A stretch of 64,000 bases of DNA from Arthrobacter psychrochitiniphilus (GCF_003185915.1 NZ_QHLZ01000005.1:62001-126000), one strand, 5' to 3'. Shown: positions 1-11,673, counted from the first letter of the stretch. Translations and numbers: made by a program. The notes: generated by a model not told the origin, from the sequence alone.

Positions 1-2187
<2,187 letters not shown>

Positions 2188-2202
2188 ACGAGGTGGTTCT
2201 CC

Positions 2203-2244
2203 CCACCAAACCAACTGTGTGCGGAGTCACAGTTGGTTTGGTGG
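2203..2244 (+). terminator. Hairpin terminator downstream of gcvP
   Basis: A perfect 17-bp stem (2203-2219 with 2228-2244) closes an 8-nt loop 15 bases after the gcvP stop. No T-run follows, so it is a strong hairpin but not a textbook intrinsic terminator. Confidence 0.7.
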
Positions 2245-2469
2245 CAGGATTTGCTACGCTGACAACGGTGATGAGCAGCACAGTTTGTGGGGCATCGCAG
2301 GATCGGAAGTTCTAGTCCTTTGGAGCGTTAGATATTTTGCTTCATACAGACTCGGCTTTATTAAGACGGGGTGCCGGCCTGGATTCACACGGGGCCGGTT
2401 CCTCTAAGTTCGCTGCTGCGCTGCCTTCGCGGTGCAGCAGCCAAACGGTATCGTCCACACAGGAGTGAG
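2245..2469 (+). other. pyc leader region with two small hairpins
   Basis: This non-coding stretch leads to pyc. Two short inverted repeats are visible: CCGGCC/GGCCGG (2374-2379 with 2393-2398) and GCTGCTGC/GCAGCAGC (2412-2419 with 2434-2441). They could fold in the mRNA leader, but I recognise no known riboswitch. The ribosome site AGGAG (2461-2465) lies just before the pyc ATG at 2470. I could not pick a convincing promoter. Confidence 0.35.
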
Positions 2470-5400
2470 ATGTTTTCGAAAATTCTGGTTGCCAACCGCG
2501 GCGAGATCGCTATCCGTGCCTTTCGTGCCAGCTACGAGCTCGGTGCCAAGACGGTAGCGGTTTTCCCCTATGAGGACCGCACTTCCATCCACCGTCAGAA
2601 GGCTGATGAGGCTTACCTGATTGGCGAAGAAGGGCATCCGGTCCGGGCCTACCTGAACGTTGCCGAGGTGATCCGAGTAGCCAAGGAATCCGGTGCGGAT
2701 GCCATCTACCCGGGCTACGGCTTCTTGTCCGAAAATCCTGAGCTGGCCAGTGCGGCCCGTGAAGCCGGAATCACTTTTGTTGGTCCGCCGGCTGAAGTGC
2801 TGGAGTTGACCGGTAACAAAGTCCACGCCTTGGACGCGGCCCGCAAGGCTGGCATCCCGGTTCTGCGTTCCAGCGAGCCGAGCGCGGATCTTGAGTACCT
2901 GCTGGGTGCCGCTGCGGAGATTGGCTTCCCCATTTTCGCCAAAGCGGTGGCTGGCGGCGGTGGCCGTGGCATGCGCCGGGTGGAAAAGGCTGAAGACCTC
3001 GAAGAGGCTCTGAAGGCGGCCATGCGAGAGGCTGATGCAGCCTTTGGTGACGCCACCATGTTCTTGGAACAAGCAGTGCTGCGCCCGCGCCACATTGAGG
3101 TCCAGATCCTGGCCGATAACGAGGGCAACGTCATTCACCTCTTTGAGCGTGATTGTTCGCTGCAGCGCCGCCACCAGAAGGTTGTGGAAATTGCTCCTGC
3201 CCCGAACCTGGATGAAAACATCCGCAAAGCATTGCATGCTGACGCCGTAAAGTTCGCCAAAGCCATGGGCTACGTCAACGCCGGAACAGTTGAGTTCCTT
3301 GTTGACACGGTCGGTGAGCGGGCAGGTCAGCACGTTTTCATTGAAATGAACCCCCGTATTCAGGTCGAACACACGGTAACCGAAGAAATCACGGACGTGG
3401 ACCTGGTCCAAGCCCAGTTGCGCATTGCCGCCGGTGAAACCCTCGCCGATCTGGGCCTGAGTCAGGAAAACGTCCACGTCAAGGGTGCGGCGCTCCAGTG
3501 CCGCATCACCACGGAAGACCCCTCCAACGGTTTCCGTCCCGACGTTGGCACGATCACCACGTACCGGTCCGCCGGTGGTGCAGGTGTGCGGCTCGATGGC
3601 GGCACCATCTACACAGGCGCCGAGGTCAGCCCACACTTTGACTCCATGCTGGTCAAGCTCACCTGCCGAGGCCGCGACTACAAGACGGCAGTCTCACGCG
3701 CCCGCCGTTCATTGGCCGAGTTCCGTATCCGCGGCGTCTCCACCAACATCGCCTTCCTGCAGGCAGTCCTGGATGACCCGGCATTCAATGCCGGGGATGT
3801 GGCCACCTCCTTCATTGATGAGCGCCCAGAACTGCTGAACTCTCATGTCTCCAGCGACCGTGGCACCAAGTTTCTGACCTGGCTTGCTGATGTCACGGTG
3901 AACAAGCCCAATGGTGAGCTTTTGGTGCTGGAGGATCCGGCCCGCAAGCTGCCCGCCGTGGACCTTGCTGATGCACCTGCCGGTTCACGCCAGCAACTCG
4001 CCGAGCTGGGGCCTGAGGGCTTCGCCGCCGCATTGCGCGCCCAGACCGCCGTGGCCGTCACGGACACCACCTTCCGTGACGCACACCAGTCGCTGCTGGC
4101 AACCCGGGTACGCACCAGGGACCTGCTGGCGGCTGGGCCGGCGGTCTCCGTGCTGACGCCCCAGCTGCTCTCCGTAGAGGCCTGGGGTGGCGCCACCTAT
4201 GACGTCTCCCTGCGCTTCCTGGGCGAAGACCCGTGGCAGCGCCTGACCCAGTTGCGCGAGGCCCTGCCGAATGTCTGCCTGCAGATGCTGCTGCGCGGGC
4301 GCAATACGGTGGGTTACACCCCGTACCCGGCCGAGGTCACCGACGCTTTTGTCCAAGAAGCTGCCGCGAGTGGCATTGACATTTTCCGCATTTTTGATGC
4401 GCTTAATGATGTGGACCAGATGGAGCCGGCCATTAAGGCCGTGCGCGCCACCGGCACCGCCGTGGCCGAGGTGGCACTCTGCTACACCGGGGATCTGCTG
4501 GACCCGGCCGAGACCATTTACACCTTGGAGTACTACCTGGAACTGGCCCAACGCATTGTTGATGCCGGCGCCCACATCCTGGCCATCAAGGACATGGCGG
4601 GCGTGCTGCGTCCGGCAGCTGCCGCGAAGCTTGTCACGGCCCTGCGCGAGCGCTTCGACCTCCCGGTACACCTGCACACCCATGACACGGCCGGTGGCCA
4701 ACTTGCCACCCTGATGGCCGCCATCAATGCAGGGGTCGACGCCGTTGACGTCGCCTCTGCTGCGCTGGCCGGCACCACGAGCCAGCCCTCGGCCTCCGCT
4801 CTGGTGGCCGCCCTGGCGCACACCGAGCGGGACACCGGGATCGATCTGGCTGCCATCAGCTCACTCGAGCCGTACTGGGAGGCAGTACGCCGGCTGTACT
4901 CACCGTTCGAATCGGGATTGGCTGCCCCTACAGGCCGCGTGTACCTCCATGAGATCCCCGGCGGTCAGCTCTCCAATCTGCGCCAACAAGCCATCGCGCT
5001 GGGCTTGGGGGAGCGCTTCGAGGAAATCGAAGACATGTACACCGCAGCGGATAGGATCCTGGGACACCTGGTCAAGGTCACGCCGTCGTCCAAGGTAGTG
5101 GGAGATCTGGCCCTGCACCTGGTTGGCATCAAGGCAGACCCGGCAGACTTCGAGGAGAATCCGCAGAACTACGATATCCCGGACTCGGTAGTGGGCTTCT
5201 TGGGCGGCGAGCTGGGCACCCCTCCCGGTGGCTGGCCCGAGCCGTTCCGCACCAAGGCGCTGCAGGGGCGCACCGTCGTGGAACGCATGGGCACCCTCAC
5301 CGCCGATGACAGTGCCCAGCTGGCCGGAGACAGTGCCACCCGCCGTGCGGCACTGAACCGGTTGCTGTTCGCCGGGCCCACGAAGGACTTCGAGGAGATC

Positions 5401-5865
5401 CGCAAGAGCTACGGCGACATCTCTGTCCTGGATACCCGGGATTACCTGTACGGCCTGCGCCGCGGTGTGGAGCATGTGATGGCGCTGGGCAAGGGTGTGC
5501 GCCTGATCGCCGAGCTGGAGACCGTCTCTGAGCCCGATGAGAAGGGCATGCGTACAGTCATGGCCAAACTCAATGGTCAAAGCCGGCCCGTGGTGGTGCG
5601 CGATCGCAGCATTGAAAGCACGGTCAAAGCTGCCGAGAAGGCTGAGGAGTCCGTGGCAGGACAGGTTGCCGCACCCTTCGCTGGCGCCGTGAGCCTCAAG
5701 GTTGCTGTCGGTGACGTGGTTGAGGCGGGTGCCACCGTTGCCACCATCGAGGCTATGAAGATGGAAGCCTCCATCACGACGCCGGTGGGCGGCACCGTCT
5801 CCCGTCTGGCAGTATCTGGCATTTCCCAGGTACAAGGTGGTGACCTGCTGGTGGTCATCGTCTAG
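2470..5865 (+). CDS. pyc: Pyruvate carboxylase
   Basis: Pyruvate carboxylase makes oxaloacetate from pyruvate, bicarbonate and ATP, replenishing the TCA cycle. At 1131 residues it has the normal full length. The order is biotin carboxylase (about 1-450, opening with KILVANRGEIAIRAFR and containing an AGGGGRGMR loop), carboxyltransferase (about 530-1000, with TFRDAHQSLLATR) and a C-terminal biotinyl domain whose biotinylated lysine is in EAMKMEA (K1097). The open frame extends further upstream, but I chose ATG 2470 because AGGAGTGAG sits directly before it and the conserved N-terminus begins there. It stands alone and converges on the acyl-CoA synthetase gene across a two-way terminator. Confidence 0.97.
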   Translation: MFSKILVANRGEIAIRAFRASYELGAKTVAVFPYEDRTSIHRQKADEAYLIGEEGHPVRAYLNVAEVIRVAKESGADAIYPGYGFLSENPELASAAREAGITFVGPPAEVLELTGNKVHALDAARKAGIPVLRSSEPSADLEYLLGAAAEIGFPIFAKAVAGGGGRGMRRVEKAEDLEEALKAAMREADAAFGDATMFLEQAVLRPRHIEVQILADNEGNVIHLFERDCSLQRRHQKVVEIAPAPNLDENIRKALHADAVKFAKAMGYVNAGTVEFLVDTVGERAGQHVFIEMNPRIQVEHTVTEEITDVDLVQAQLRIAAGETLADLGLSQENVHVKGAALQCRITTEDPSNGFRPDVGTITTYRSAGGAGVRLDGGTIYTGAEVSPHFDSMLVKLTCRGRDYKTAVSRARRSLAEFRIRGVSTNIAFLQAVLDDPAFNAGDVATSFIDERPELLNSHVSSDRGTKFLTWLADVTVNKPNGELLVLEDPARKLPAVDLADAPAGSRQQLAELGPEGFAAALRAQTAVAVTDTTFRDAHQSLLATRVRTRDLLAAGPAVSVLTPQLLSVEAWGGATYDVSLRFLGEDPWQRLTQLREALPNVCLQMLLRGRNTVGYTPYPAEVTDAFVQEAAASGIDIFRIFDALNDVDQMEPAIKAVRATGTAVAEVALCYTGDLLDPAETIYTLEYYLELAQRIVDAGAHILAIKDMAGVLRPAAAAKLVTALRERFDLPVHLHTHDTAGGQLATLMAAINAGVDAVDVASAALAGTTSQPSASALVAALAHTERDTGIDLAAISSLEPYWEAVRRLYSPFESGLAAPTGRVYLHEIPGGQLSNLRQQAIALGLGERFEEIEDMYTAADRILGHLVKVTPSSKVVGDLALHLVGIKADPADFEENPQNYDIPDSVVGFLGGELGTPPGGWPEPFRTKALQGRTVVERMGTLTADDSAQLAGDSATRRAALNRLLFAGPTKDFEEIRKSYGDISVLDTRDYLYGLRRGVEHVMALGKGVRLIAELETVSEPDEKGMRTVMAKLNGQSRPVVVRDRSIESTVKAAEKAEESVAGQVAAPFAGAVSLKVAVGDVVEAGATVATIEAMKMEASITTPVGGTVSRLAVSGISQVQGGDLLVVIV

Positions 5866-5909
5866 CAACCGGTGCCGCCGTCTCTTAGGGAGGGCTAATT
5901 CAGCAAAAA

Positions 5910-5974
5910 GGGCCTCGATGAGCTTGACCATTGGCGCAGACATCCGTCCTGCGTGGTCGAGCTCATCGAGGCCC
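5910..5974. terminator. Bidirectional terminator between pyc and the acyl-CoA synthetase gene
   Basis: A 21-bp stem with one G:U pair (5910-5930 with 5954-5974) carries an inner CGCAG/CTGCG stem. Five A residues at 5905-5909 form a U-tract on the minus strand. It sits between two convergent genes and probably serves both. Confidence 0.8.
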
Positions 5975-5993
5975 GAGTTGTTTGTGTGGGTGA

Positions 5994-7808
5994 CTAGCCG
6001 GGTTTCTTGCTCAGGTATATCTCCTCCACCACGGAGTCGAAGTCCTTCATGACCTGGGCGCGCTTGACCTTCAGGGAGGGCGTCAAGTGGCCTGAGGTTT
6101 CGGTGAAGTCGGTGTCAACAATCCTGAACTGCTTGATGGCCTCCGCTGACGAGACAGTGGAGTTGGCCCGGTTTACCGCGTTCTGAACAGCAGCCAAGAC
6201 GATGGGGTCCTGGGCGGCCTTGGCCACGGTGATGCCAGCCGCCAGGCCGTGAGCCTTACCCCACTGCGGAAGAGCGTCTTCGTCAAGGGTGACAAGCGCG
6301 GCAATGAACGGGCGTTGCTCGCCAATAACAACACACTGCGAGACGATCGCATCGGCACGAATCTGGTCCTCGAGCAGGGCCGGAACCACGTTCTTGCCGC
6401 CGGAGGTGACAATGATTTCCTTCTTGCGTCCCGTGATTTTCAGGAAGCCCTGGTCGTCGAGTTGGCCAATGTCGCCGGTGCGGAACCAACCGTCTACGAA
6501 GGTTTCTGCCGTGAGATCATCACGGCCGAAGTAGCCCTTCATGACACAGACGCCCTTGGCTAGAATTTCGCCGTCGTCCGCAATCTTGACCGCGTTTCCC
6601 GGTAGCGGGGCCCCTACGGTGCCGATCCTAATGCGTTCTGGTCGGTTGACCGTGATGGGTGCTGTGGTCTCCGTCAGGCCGTATCCTTCCAGGATCTGTA
6701 ACCCAATGCCCTGGAAGAAGTGCCCCAGGCGTTCACCTAACGGCCCGCCGCCTGAAACTGCGTGACGAACATTGCCGCCCATGGCGGCCCGCAACTTCGT
6801 GTAGACGAGTTTGTCGAAGAGAGCATGCTTGGCTTTGAGTACTATGCCGGCGCCGCCTTCTTGAGTGGCGCGTGAGTAGTCAATGGCCGTCTTGGTGGCA
6901 GCGGCGAAGATCTTGCCCTTGCCTTCACCTTCTGCCTTCAAAGAGGCAGAGTTGTATACCTTTTCAAAGACGCGCGGCACGGCCAGGATGAACGTGGGTT
7001 TGAAGCTTTGCAAGTCTTCGAGCAGGTGCTTGATGTCCGGGGTGTGCCCAACTTTGGCGCCTCCGGCAACAGCAAGCACGGAAATGTACCGGGCGAACAC
7101 GTGGGCCAGCGGTAGGAACATGATGGTTTGAGATCCCGGCGGGACAACTGTATCGCCCAACACCGCCAAAGCATTCTCACTGAGTTCCACAAAGTTGCTG
7201 TGTGTGAGCATGCAGCCCTTGGGGCGGCCTGTGGTGCCTGAGGTGTAGATAATGGTGGCCACGTCATCGAGGCCATTGGCGCTGCGCGCTGCTTCCAAAG
7301 CCTCGTCGCTGACCTCACGGCCTGCTTCACGCAAGGCGTCCAGGCCATCGCCTTCCAACTGCCACACGTGGGCCAGGGTTGTTAAGTTCTCGTTGTGAGC
7401 GGCCTGCCGGATGATGTTCTCGTGGGCGCCGGTCTCGGCAAAGACTGCCACGGCGGCCGAGTCACCCAAGTTCCACGCCACCTGTGAAGGAGAGGAAGTT
7501 TCGTAGATCGGCACGGAAACGGCACCTGCAAACCATATTCCAAAGTCCACCAGGGACCATTCGTAGCGGGTGCGGGCCATGATTCCCACGCGGTCACCCA
7601 CAGTGATGCCGGAGGCAATCAAGCCCTTGGCGATGGCGCTGGCGTCAGCTAAGAACTCTTTGGCGGAGATGTCAACCCAGACGTTATCAGCATTGCGCTT
7701 GGAGAAAAGTGCCGGGTTGGCAGCCAATTTTGCCTGACGCAGCACAAAGTCGGTGGTGTTCATGGTGCTTGGACTGACAACCTTTGCCGGAACGGAAATC
7801 TCTTGCAC
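5994..7808 (-). CDS. Long-chain acyl-CoA synthetase (AMP-forming), FadD15-type
   Basis: A 604-residue member of the ANL adenylating superfamily that activates fatty acids to acyl-CoA through an acyl-AMP intermediate. The AMP-binding P-loop IIYTSGTTGRPKGC lies near residue 190, followed by GYGLTETTAP and the hinge GWFRTGDIGQ, then KITGRKKEIIVTSGGKN. The start is GTG at 7806-7808, preceded by AAAGGAG. An Rv2187/fadD15-type gene lies in the same syntenic region of mycobacteria. It is divergent from the ROK kinase gene, and a 28-bp perfect palindrome lies between them. Substrate chain length cannot be read from the sequence. Confidence 0.92.
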   Translation of the reverse strand: MQEISVPAKVVSPSTMNTTDFVLRQAKLAANPALFSKRNADNVWVDISAKEFLADASAIAKGLIASGITVGDRVGIMARTRYEWSLVDFGIWFAGAVSVPIYETSSPSQVAWNLGDSAAVAVFAETGAHENIIRQAAHNENLTTLAHVWQLEGDGLDALREAGREVSDEALEAARSANGLDDVATIIYTSGTTGRPKGCMLTHSNFVELSENALAVLGDTVVPPGSQTIMFLPLAHVFARYISVLAVAGGAKVGHTPDIKHLLEDLQSFKPTFILAVPRVFEKVYNSASLKAEGEGKGKIFAAATKTAIDYSRATQEGGAGIVLKAKHALFDKLVYTKLRAAMGGNVRHAVSGGGPLGERLGHFFQGIGLQILEGYGLTETTAPITVNRPERIRIGTVGAPLPGNAVKIADDGEILAKGVCVMKGYFGRDDLTAETFVDGWFRTGDIGQLDDQGFLKITGRKKEIIVTSGGKNVVPALLEDQIRADAIVSQCVVIGEQRPFIAALVTLDEDALPQWGKAHGLAAGITVAKAAQDPIVLAAVQNAVNRANSTVSSAEAIKQFRIVDTDFTETSGHLTPSLKVKRAQVMKDFDSVVEEIYLSKKPG

Positions 7809-7882
7809 AATAGCTCCTTTGTTATGTGGACCTGCGATCGTGTTGCTTTACTCTATCCGCGAAGTGCGTTATCCGACGGAAC

Positions 7883-7910
7883 CATAATGTTACTCATGAG
7901 TAACATTATG
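7883..7910. promoter_or_regulatory. 28-bp perfect palindrome, probable operator
   Basis: The left half CATAATGTTACTCA is followed directly by its exact reverse complement, giving a gapless 28-bp dyad centred on CATG. It lies 74 bp upstream of the acyl-CoA synthetase start and 60 bp upstream of the ROK kinase start. The size and symmetry suit a dimeric repressor of the TetR or similar family; the regulator is not identified. Confidence 0.65.
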
Positions 7911-7957
7911 TTCTTCAGCTCACACTTTCAATTTCTGTCCTCCGCAGCTCCGATCGC

Positions 7958-7963
7958 TAGAAT
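7958..7963 (+). promoter_or_regulatory. -10 box of a probable leaderless promoter for the ROK kinase gene
   Basis: TAGAAT lies 6 nt before ATG 7970, so transcription would begin at or next to the start codon. There is no ribosome-binding site, which fits leaderless initiation. Confidence 0.6.
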
Positions 7964-7969
7964 TTGCTC

Positions 7970-8980
7970 ATGTGTTCATCTCGCTCCGATCCTGTGCCAG
8001 AACTCCCCGCCCCACTGTCCTTAGGGATTGACATTGGCGGGAGCAAGGTTGCTGCCGGTGTGGTGAATGCAGAAGGCGAGGTCTTGGAGGAACTGCGGCG
8101 GGCGACACCCGGACGTGATGCCCGTGCCGTGGAAGCGGTGATCGGCGAGCTGGTGCATGAGCTCGAAGGCCGGCACCGCATTGATTCCGTGGGTATCGGG
8201 GCCGCTGGTTGGATGGACTTACCCGGTTCCACCGTGGTGTTCAGCCCTCATCTTGCGTGGCGGGATGAGCCGCTGCGGCAAAACCTTGAAGCCACGTTGC
8301 ACCGGCCCGTTTTGGTCACTAACGACGCCGATGCCGCCGCCTGGGCGGAATGGCGCTTTGGTGCGGGCAGGGGCCGCGACAGAATGGTCATGCTGACCCT
8401 GGGAACCGGAATTGGCGGTGCCCTGGTCATTGACGGCCGGGTGGAACGCGGCAGCTTCGGTATGGCAGGAGAGTTCGGGCACCAAATCATCATGCCCGGG
8501 GGGCATCGTTGCGAATGCGGGAACAGGGGTTGCTGGGAGCAATACGCCTCGGGGAACGCCCTGGGGCGCGAGGGCCGCGAGTTGGCCAGAAAGCACTCAC
8601 CCATGGCCGCCGGCCTGCTCGCTGCGGCTAACGGCCGTCCCAAGAACATCACAGGCTCCGTGGTGACAGCCTTGGCCTTGGAAGGCGAAGCCACAGCGCA
8701 GGAGCTAGTCGCTGAGGTTGGGGAATGGCTGGGTCTGGGCATTGCCAACCTGGCGGCTGCTTTGGACCCGGCTCTGTTCGTTATTGGCGGAGGCCTCAGT
8801 GCTGCGGGTGAGCTATTGCTGGATCCCACCCGCCGAGCCTACCTCCGTAACTTAACGGGCCGCGGATATCGGCAAGAAGCCCTCATTATGAAGGCGCAGT
8901 TGGGCCCGTCGGCTGGATTAGTGGGGGCAGCCGATTTGGCCAGAACCCAGCAGCGCCCACTAGAGAGGTACCGCCGATAA
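7970..8980 (+). CDS. ROK-family sugar kinase, glucokinase-like
   Basis: A 336-residue ROK-family kinase that probably phosphorylates glucose or a related sugar with ATP. Visible are the phosphate-binding motif SLGIDIGGSKVAAG near the N-terminus, TLGTGIGGALVIDG, and the ROK zinc motif ECGNRGCWEQ (C-x-C-G-x2-G-C form). It has no N-terminal helix-turn-helix, so it is a kinase and not a ROK repressor. I chose ATG 7970 because TAGAAT lies 6 nt upstream; a TTG two codons earlier is the alternative. It differs from the ppgK product at 50578-51372, which lacks the cysteine motif. Exact substrate is unproven. Confidence 0.85.
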   Translation: MCSSRSDPVPELPAPLSLGIDIGGSKVAAGVVNAEGEVLEELRRATPGRDARAVEAVIGELVHELEGRHRIDSVGIGAAGWMDLPGSTVVFSPHLAWRDEPLRQNLEATLHRPVLVTNDADAAAWAEWRFGAGRGRDRMVMLTLGTGIGGALVIDGRVERGSFGMAGEFGHQIIMPGGHRCECGNRGCWEQYASGNALGREGRELARKHSPMAAGLLAAANGRPKNITGSVVTALALEGEATAQELVAEVGEWLGLGIANLAAALDPALFVIGGGLSAAGELLLDPTRRAYLRNLTGRGYRQEALIMKAQLGPSAGLVGAADLARTQQRPLERYRR

Positions 8981-9008
8981 AGAACCGCGCCAACTTGAGT
9001 ACCATCAG

Positions 9009-9728
9009 CTAAACGACTGCGCCGTCACCACCGTCGTCGTCGCGATGATTGGGGAGCCGGAACAACAGGTAACCTGTGCCGGCAATGAAGGCGAGGATTA
9101 CCGCCACCACCAGCATCATGGGGGCGTGGCGCCAGAAGATGGCCGAAAACACCAAAAAGAGTGGGCCACCGGCTGCACCGATCCAAGACAGGACGATGGC
9201 CGGATCGGAGGCGCTCAGACTGGGGAGTTCCTCCGGAACAAATCCTTCGTCATCGTCTTCGTCGAACTCATAATCTCGCGGACCAAAGGCTGCGCTACCG
9301 TCACCAGCTGCACCGGGGGACTGACCAAACCGGTTGCCCGCAGCAGGCTCCCGGGGTGCGGGGGATTCCTGAGCGTGCCAAACACCGAGGGGATCAAAAT
9401 CAATGACCGTCTTGGGCGTTTCGGCGCCGGGACCGCTGGGCGTGGCAGCGCCGGAATCAAGGGCCGTGCCCGAATCAAGGGCCGTGCCCATATTAGAAGA
9501 TCCTCCCGCAGCAGAAGCCGTGCTGGTATCAGAAACCGTGTTGGAATCAGGGGTACCACCTGCATCAGGGGAACCGCCTACCTCTGGTCCGCCTTGATCC
9601 TCGGTGTTCCCTTGAGAATTATCTTCCAAAAAGGCGTCCTCTGCCTCTTCCAAGCGTGCCACGAGGTCCCGCCAGACCTCGTCGTCGTCTCCCGTGTGCG
9701 GGGTGCCCGCGCCTGGATCAGATTGCAT
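9009..9728 (-). CDS. Acidic membrane protein with two C-terminal transmembrane segments, function unknown
   Basis: A 239-residue protein of unknown function. The N-terminus is strongly acidic (DDDEVWRDLVARLEEAEDAF), followed by a low-complexity Gly/Ser/Thr/Asp region about 110 residues long that includes the duplicated GTALDS. Two hydrophobic segments near the C-terminus (about 170-220) end in RLPNHRDDDGGDGAVV. The start ATG 9726-9728 has a clear GGAGG site. It overlaps the stop of the hydrolase gene by 11 nt, so the two are probably translationally coupled. The low-complexity region is encoded by short tandem repeats and probably varies in length between strains. I recognise no catalytic motif. 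Confidence 0.75.
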   Translation of the reverse strand: MQSDPGAGTPHTGDDDEVWRDLVARLEEAEDAFLEDNSQGNTEDQGGPEVGGSPDAGGTPDSNTVSDTSTASAAGGSSNMGTALDSGTALDSGAATPSGPGAETPKTVIDFDPLGVWHAQESPAPREPAAGNRFGQSPGAAGDGSAAFGPRDYEFDEDDDEGFVPEELPSLSASDPAIVLSWIGAAGGPLFLVFSAIFWRHAPMMLVVAVILAFIAGTGYLLFRLPNHRDDDGGDGAVV

Positions 9729-10461
9729 GAGTGTTCCTCCGAAAGAAGTCTGCGGACTGGGAAAAGATCTGAGGCGCGTCATTGTCCATGGTCGCTACAT
9801 GGTAACTGTTTTCCAAAGGAACCAGCGTTAGCTGGGCGTTGTGCAAGCCGGCTTTGAGAACATCGATGCTCGAATCGGGAACCACATGGTCCACGGTGGA
9901 ACGGAACACCAGGGTGGGTGCAGTGATCTGGGGGAGCAGACGGGCGGTGTCCGTGAAAAGCGCGGAGAGCTGATGGACGGCGGCAACGGGTGTGCGGGAG
10001 TAGGCGCCTTCATTGATATTGGCAGCCTTAATGTCATCGCCTATGGCGGGAACGCTTTTGAGCACGAATTTCAGCAGACCCGAGTAGGCGGCTCGTTTAT
10101 CAGCGAATGTTAAGCCTGGGTTAACCAGAGCCACGCCAGCTACCGGATGCAGTGCTGCAACCCGTAACGCCAGCGCGCCACCCATGGACAGGCCGGCCAC
10201 AAAAACCGTGTCGCAGCGGGCAGCCAATTCCAGGTACGCGGCCTCGAAATCCCTGTACCAGTGCTGCCAGGGAGTCTTCGCCAAGTCCTGCCATGAGGTG
10301 CCATGCCCGGCCAGCAAGGGCATGTTGACGGCGAATCCGGCGTCAGCGAGGTAGTCACTCCAGCCCTGCATACTCACTCTTGAGCCGGTGAAGCCGTGAC
10401 TCACGGCCACCCCAATCCGAGCAAGTTCCCCGTGGCCCTCGTAACGGAATGATTGCGCCAT
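9718..10461 (-). CDS. Alpha/beta hydrolase (carboxylesterase / monoacylglycerol lipase type)
   Basis: A 247-residue alpha/beta hydrolase, probably a serine esterase acting on a lipid or carboxyl ester. The triad can be proposed: nucleophile Ser in GLSMGG, acid Asp in STVDHVVP and His in NSYHVATMD. The oxyanion motif HGFTGS is near the N-terminus. The start ATG 10459-10461 is preceded by AAAGGAG. It is the first gene of a two-gene minus-strand unit and overlaps the following membrane-protein gene by 11 nt. No signal peptide is seen, so it should be cytoplasmic. The substrate cannot be predicted; the plsC-type and acyl-CoA synthetase neighbours hint at lipid metabolism. Confidence 0.88.
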   Translation of the reverse strand: MAQSFRYEGHGELARIGVAVSHGFTGSRVSMQGWSDYLADAGFAVNMPLLAGHGTSWQDLAKTPWQHWYRDFEAAYLELAARCDTVFVAGLSMGGALALRVAALHPVAGVALVNPGLTFADKRAAYSGLLKFVLKSVPAIGDDIKAANINEGAYSRTPVAAVHQLSALFTDTARLLPQITAPTLVFRSTVDHVVPDSSIDVLKAGLHNAQLTLVPLENSYHVATMDNDAPQIFSQSADFFRRNTHAI

Positions 10462-10639
10462 GGCACTGACTCCTTTGCGCCCCGGCCATTCTGGCGGAGA
10501 TTATGTGTGGCATTGATGCGGCCGTGCTGCCGCGATTCGGTGGTGCTGTCACTAGACTACTGTTGATACGTCCACAGCGGGGGTACCGCAAGGAGCTGGG
10601 CAGTAAGTGCGCTTAGCGCGCAAGAGGAGGAATGCCACC

Positions 10640-11584
10640 GTGATCTATTGGGTACTGAAGAAGATTTTTCTGGGCCCGGTATTAAAGGTGCTTTTCCGTC
10701 CTTGGACTAAGGGCTTGGACAATCTTCCCGTGGATGGCCCGGCCGTTCTTGCCAGCAACCACCTCTCCTTCTCGGATTCTATCTTTATGCCGCTCATGGT
10801 GCCCCGGCCCGTGGTATTTCTGGCCAAGAGTGATTACTTCACCGGGCGAGGAATCAAAGGCCGGCTCACAGCAGCGTTCTTTAAACTGACCAACCAGCTG
10901 CCCATGGACCGTTCAGGTGGTGCTGCATCCGCAAACTCCCTCGGCACTGGTGTTGAAGTGCTCAATGATGGCGGGCTGCTGGGAATCTATCCGGAAGGAA
11001 CCCGCAGCCCAGATGGCCGCCTCTATCGTGGAAAAGTAGGTGTCGCCAAACTGGTGTTGACAGCCAATGTGCCCGTTATTCCAGTGGCCATGATTGGCAC
11101 GGACAAGGTCCAACCCATTGGCAGACGCATTCCCACTGTCCGGCGGCTGGGTGTCATTTTCGGTGAACCCATGGATTTCAGTCGCTACCAGGGGATGGCT
11201 GATGACAGGTTTGTGCAGCGCTCTGTGACGGATGAAATCATGTATGAGCTCATGCGGCTATCCGGGCAAGAATATGTGGACTCATATGCCTCCACCGTCA
11301 AGGACAAGATCGCCGCGGAGAAATCTGCAAAAATTGCCTCCGCCAAGGAAGCCCTAAGCAAGGATCCTGCCGGGACCAAGAGCGCAACTGACGCTGTTCG
11401 GCTCGATCCCGTAAGGACTCTTGCGCCCGGCGCAGTGACTGTGATCGGAGCCAAGAAGCCTGTGCAGGAACAAATGCCTGTGCAGGATCAAGGTAGCGAA
11501 TCCCCGAAGGTAGAGCCCGGCGAGACTGCCGGCCTGGAAACTGGCTCGCAGGCAAGTCCGGAGTCGGGCCCGGAAGCACGCTAA
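10640..11584 (+). CDS. 1-acyl-glycerol-3-phosphate acyltransferase family protein (PlsC-like)
   Basis: A 314-residue acyltransferase that probably transfers an acyl group to a lysophospholipid or related acceptor at the membrane. The catalytic HX4D motif is NHLSFSD (H41, D46) and the acceptor-binding motif is YPEGTRSPDG. The first about 230 residues form the enzyme; the remainder is a charged, low-complexity tail with repeated VQEQMPVQDQ-type segments. I chose GTG 10640, which has AGGAGG nearby, over an upstream in-frame codon. It is the counterpart of Rv2182c in the syntenic mycobacterial region. The acceptor is not known. Confidence 0.88.
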   Translation: MIYWVLKKIFLGPVLKVLFRPWTKGLDNLPVDGPAVLASNHLSFSDSIFMPLMVPRPVVFLAKSDYFTGRGIKGRLTAAFFKLTNQLPMDRSGGAASANSLGTGVEVLNDGGLLGIYPEGTRSPDGRLYRGKVGVAKLVLTANVPVIPVAMIGTDKVQPIGRRIPTVRRLGVIFGEPMDFSRYQGMADDRFVQRSVTDEIMYELMRLSGQEYVDSYASTVKDKIAAEKSAKIASAKEALSKDPAGTKSATDAVRLDPVRTLAPGAVTVIGAKKPVQEQMPVQDQGSESPKVEPGETAGLETGSQASPESGPEAR

Positions 11585-11673
11585 TCCCCTCTGGGATGCC
11601 AGGTGCTCGCCGATTCATTTATCCATAACATCTCAGTGAATGGACTGGTTAGCAGCTGCTGCTTCGGAGGGGA

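Noticed and set aside
2374..2441. Riboswitch in the pyc leader
   Set aside because: Only two short hairpins are visible and they match no known riboswitch class.
2404..5943. Long open frames on the minus strand across pyc (about 410 and 347 codons)
   Set aside because: They lie opposite a full-length, well-conserved enzyme, have no family motifs, and are expected in high-GC genes.
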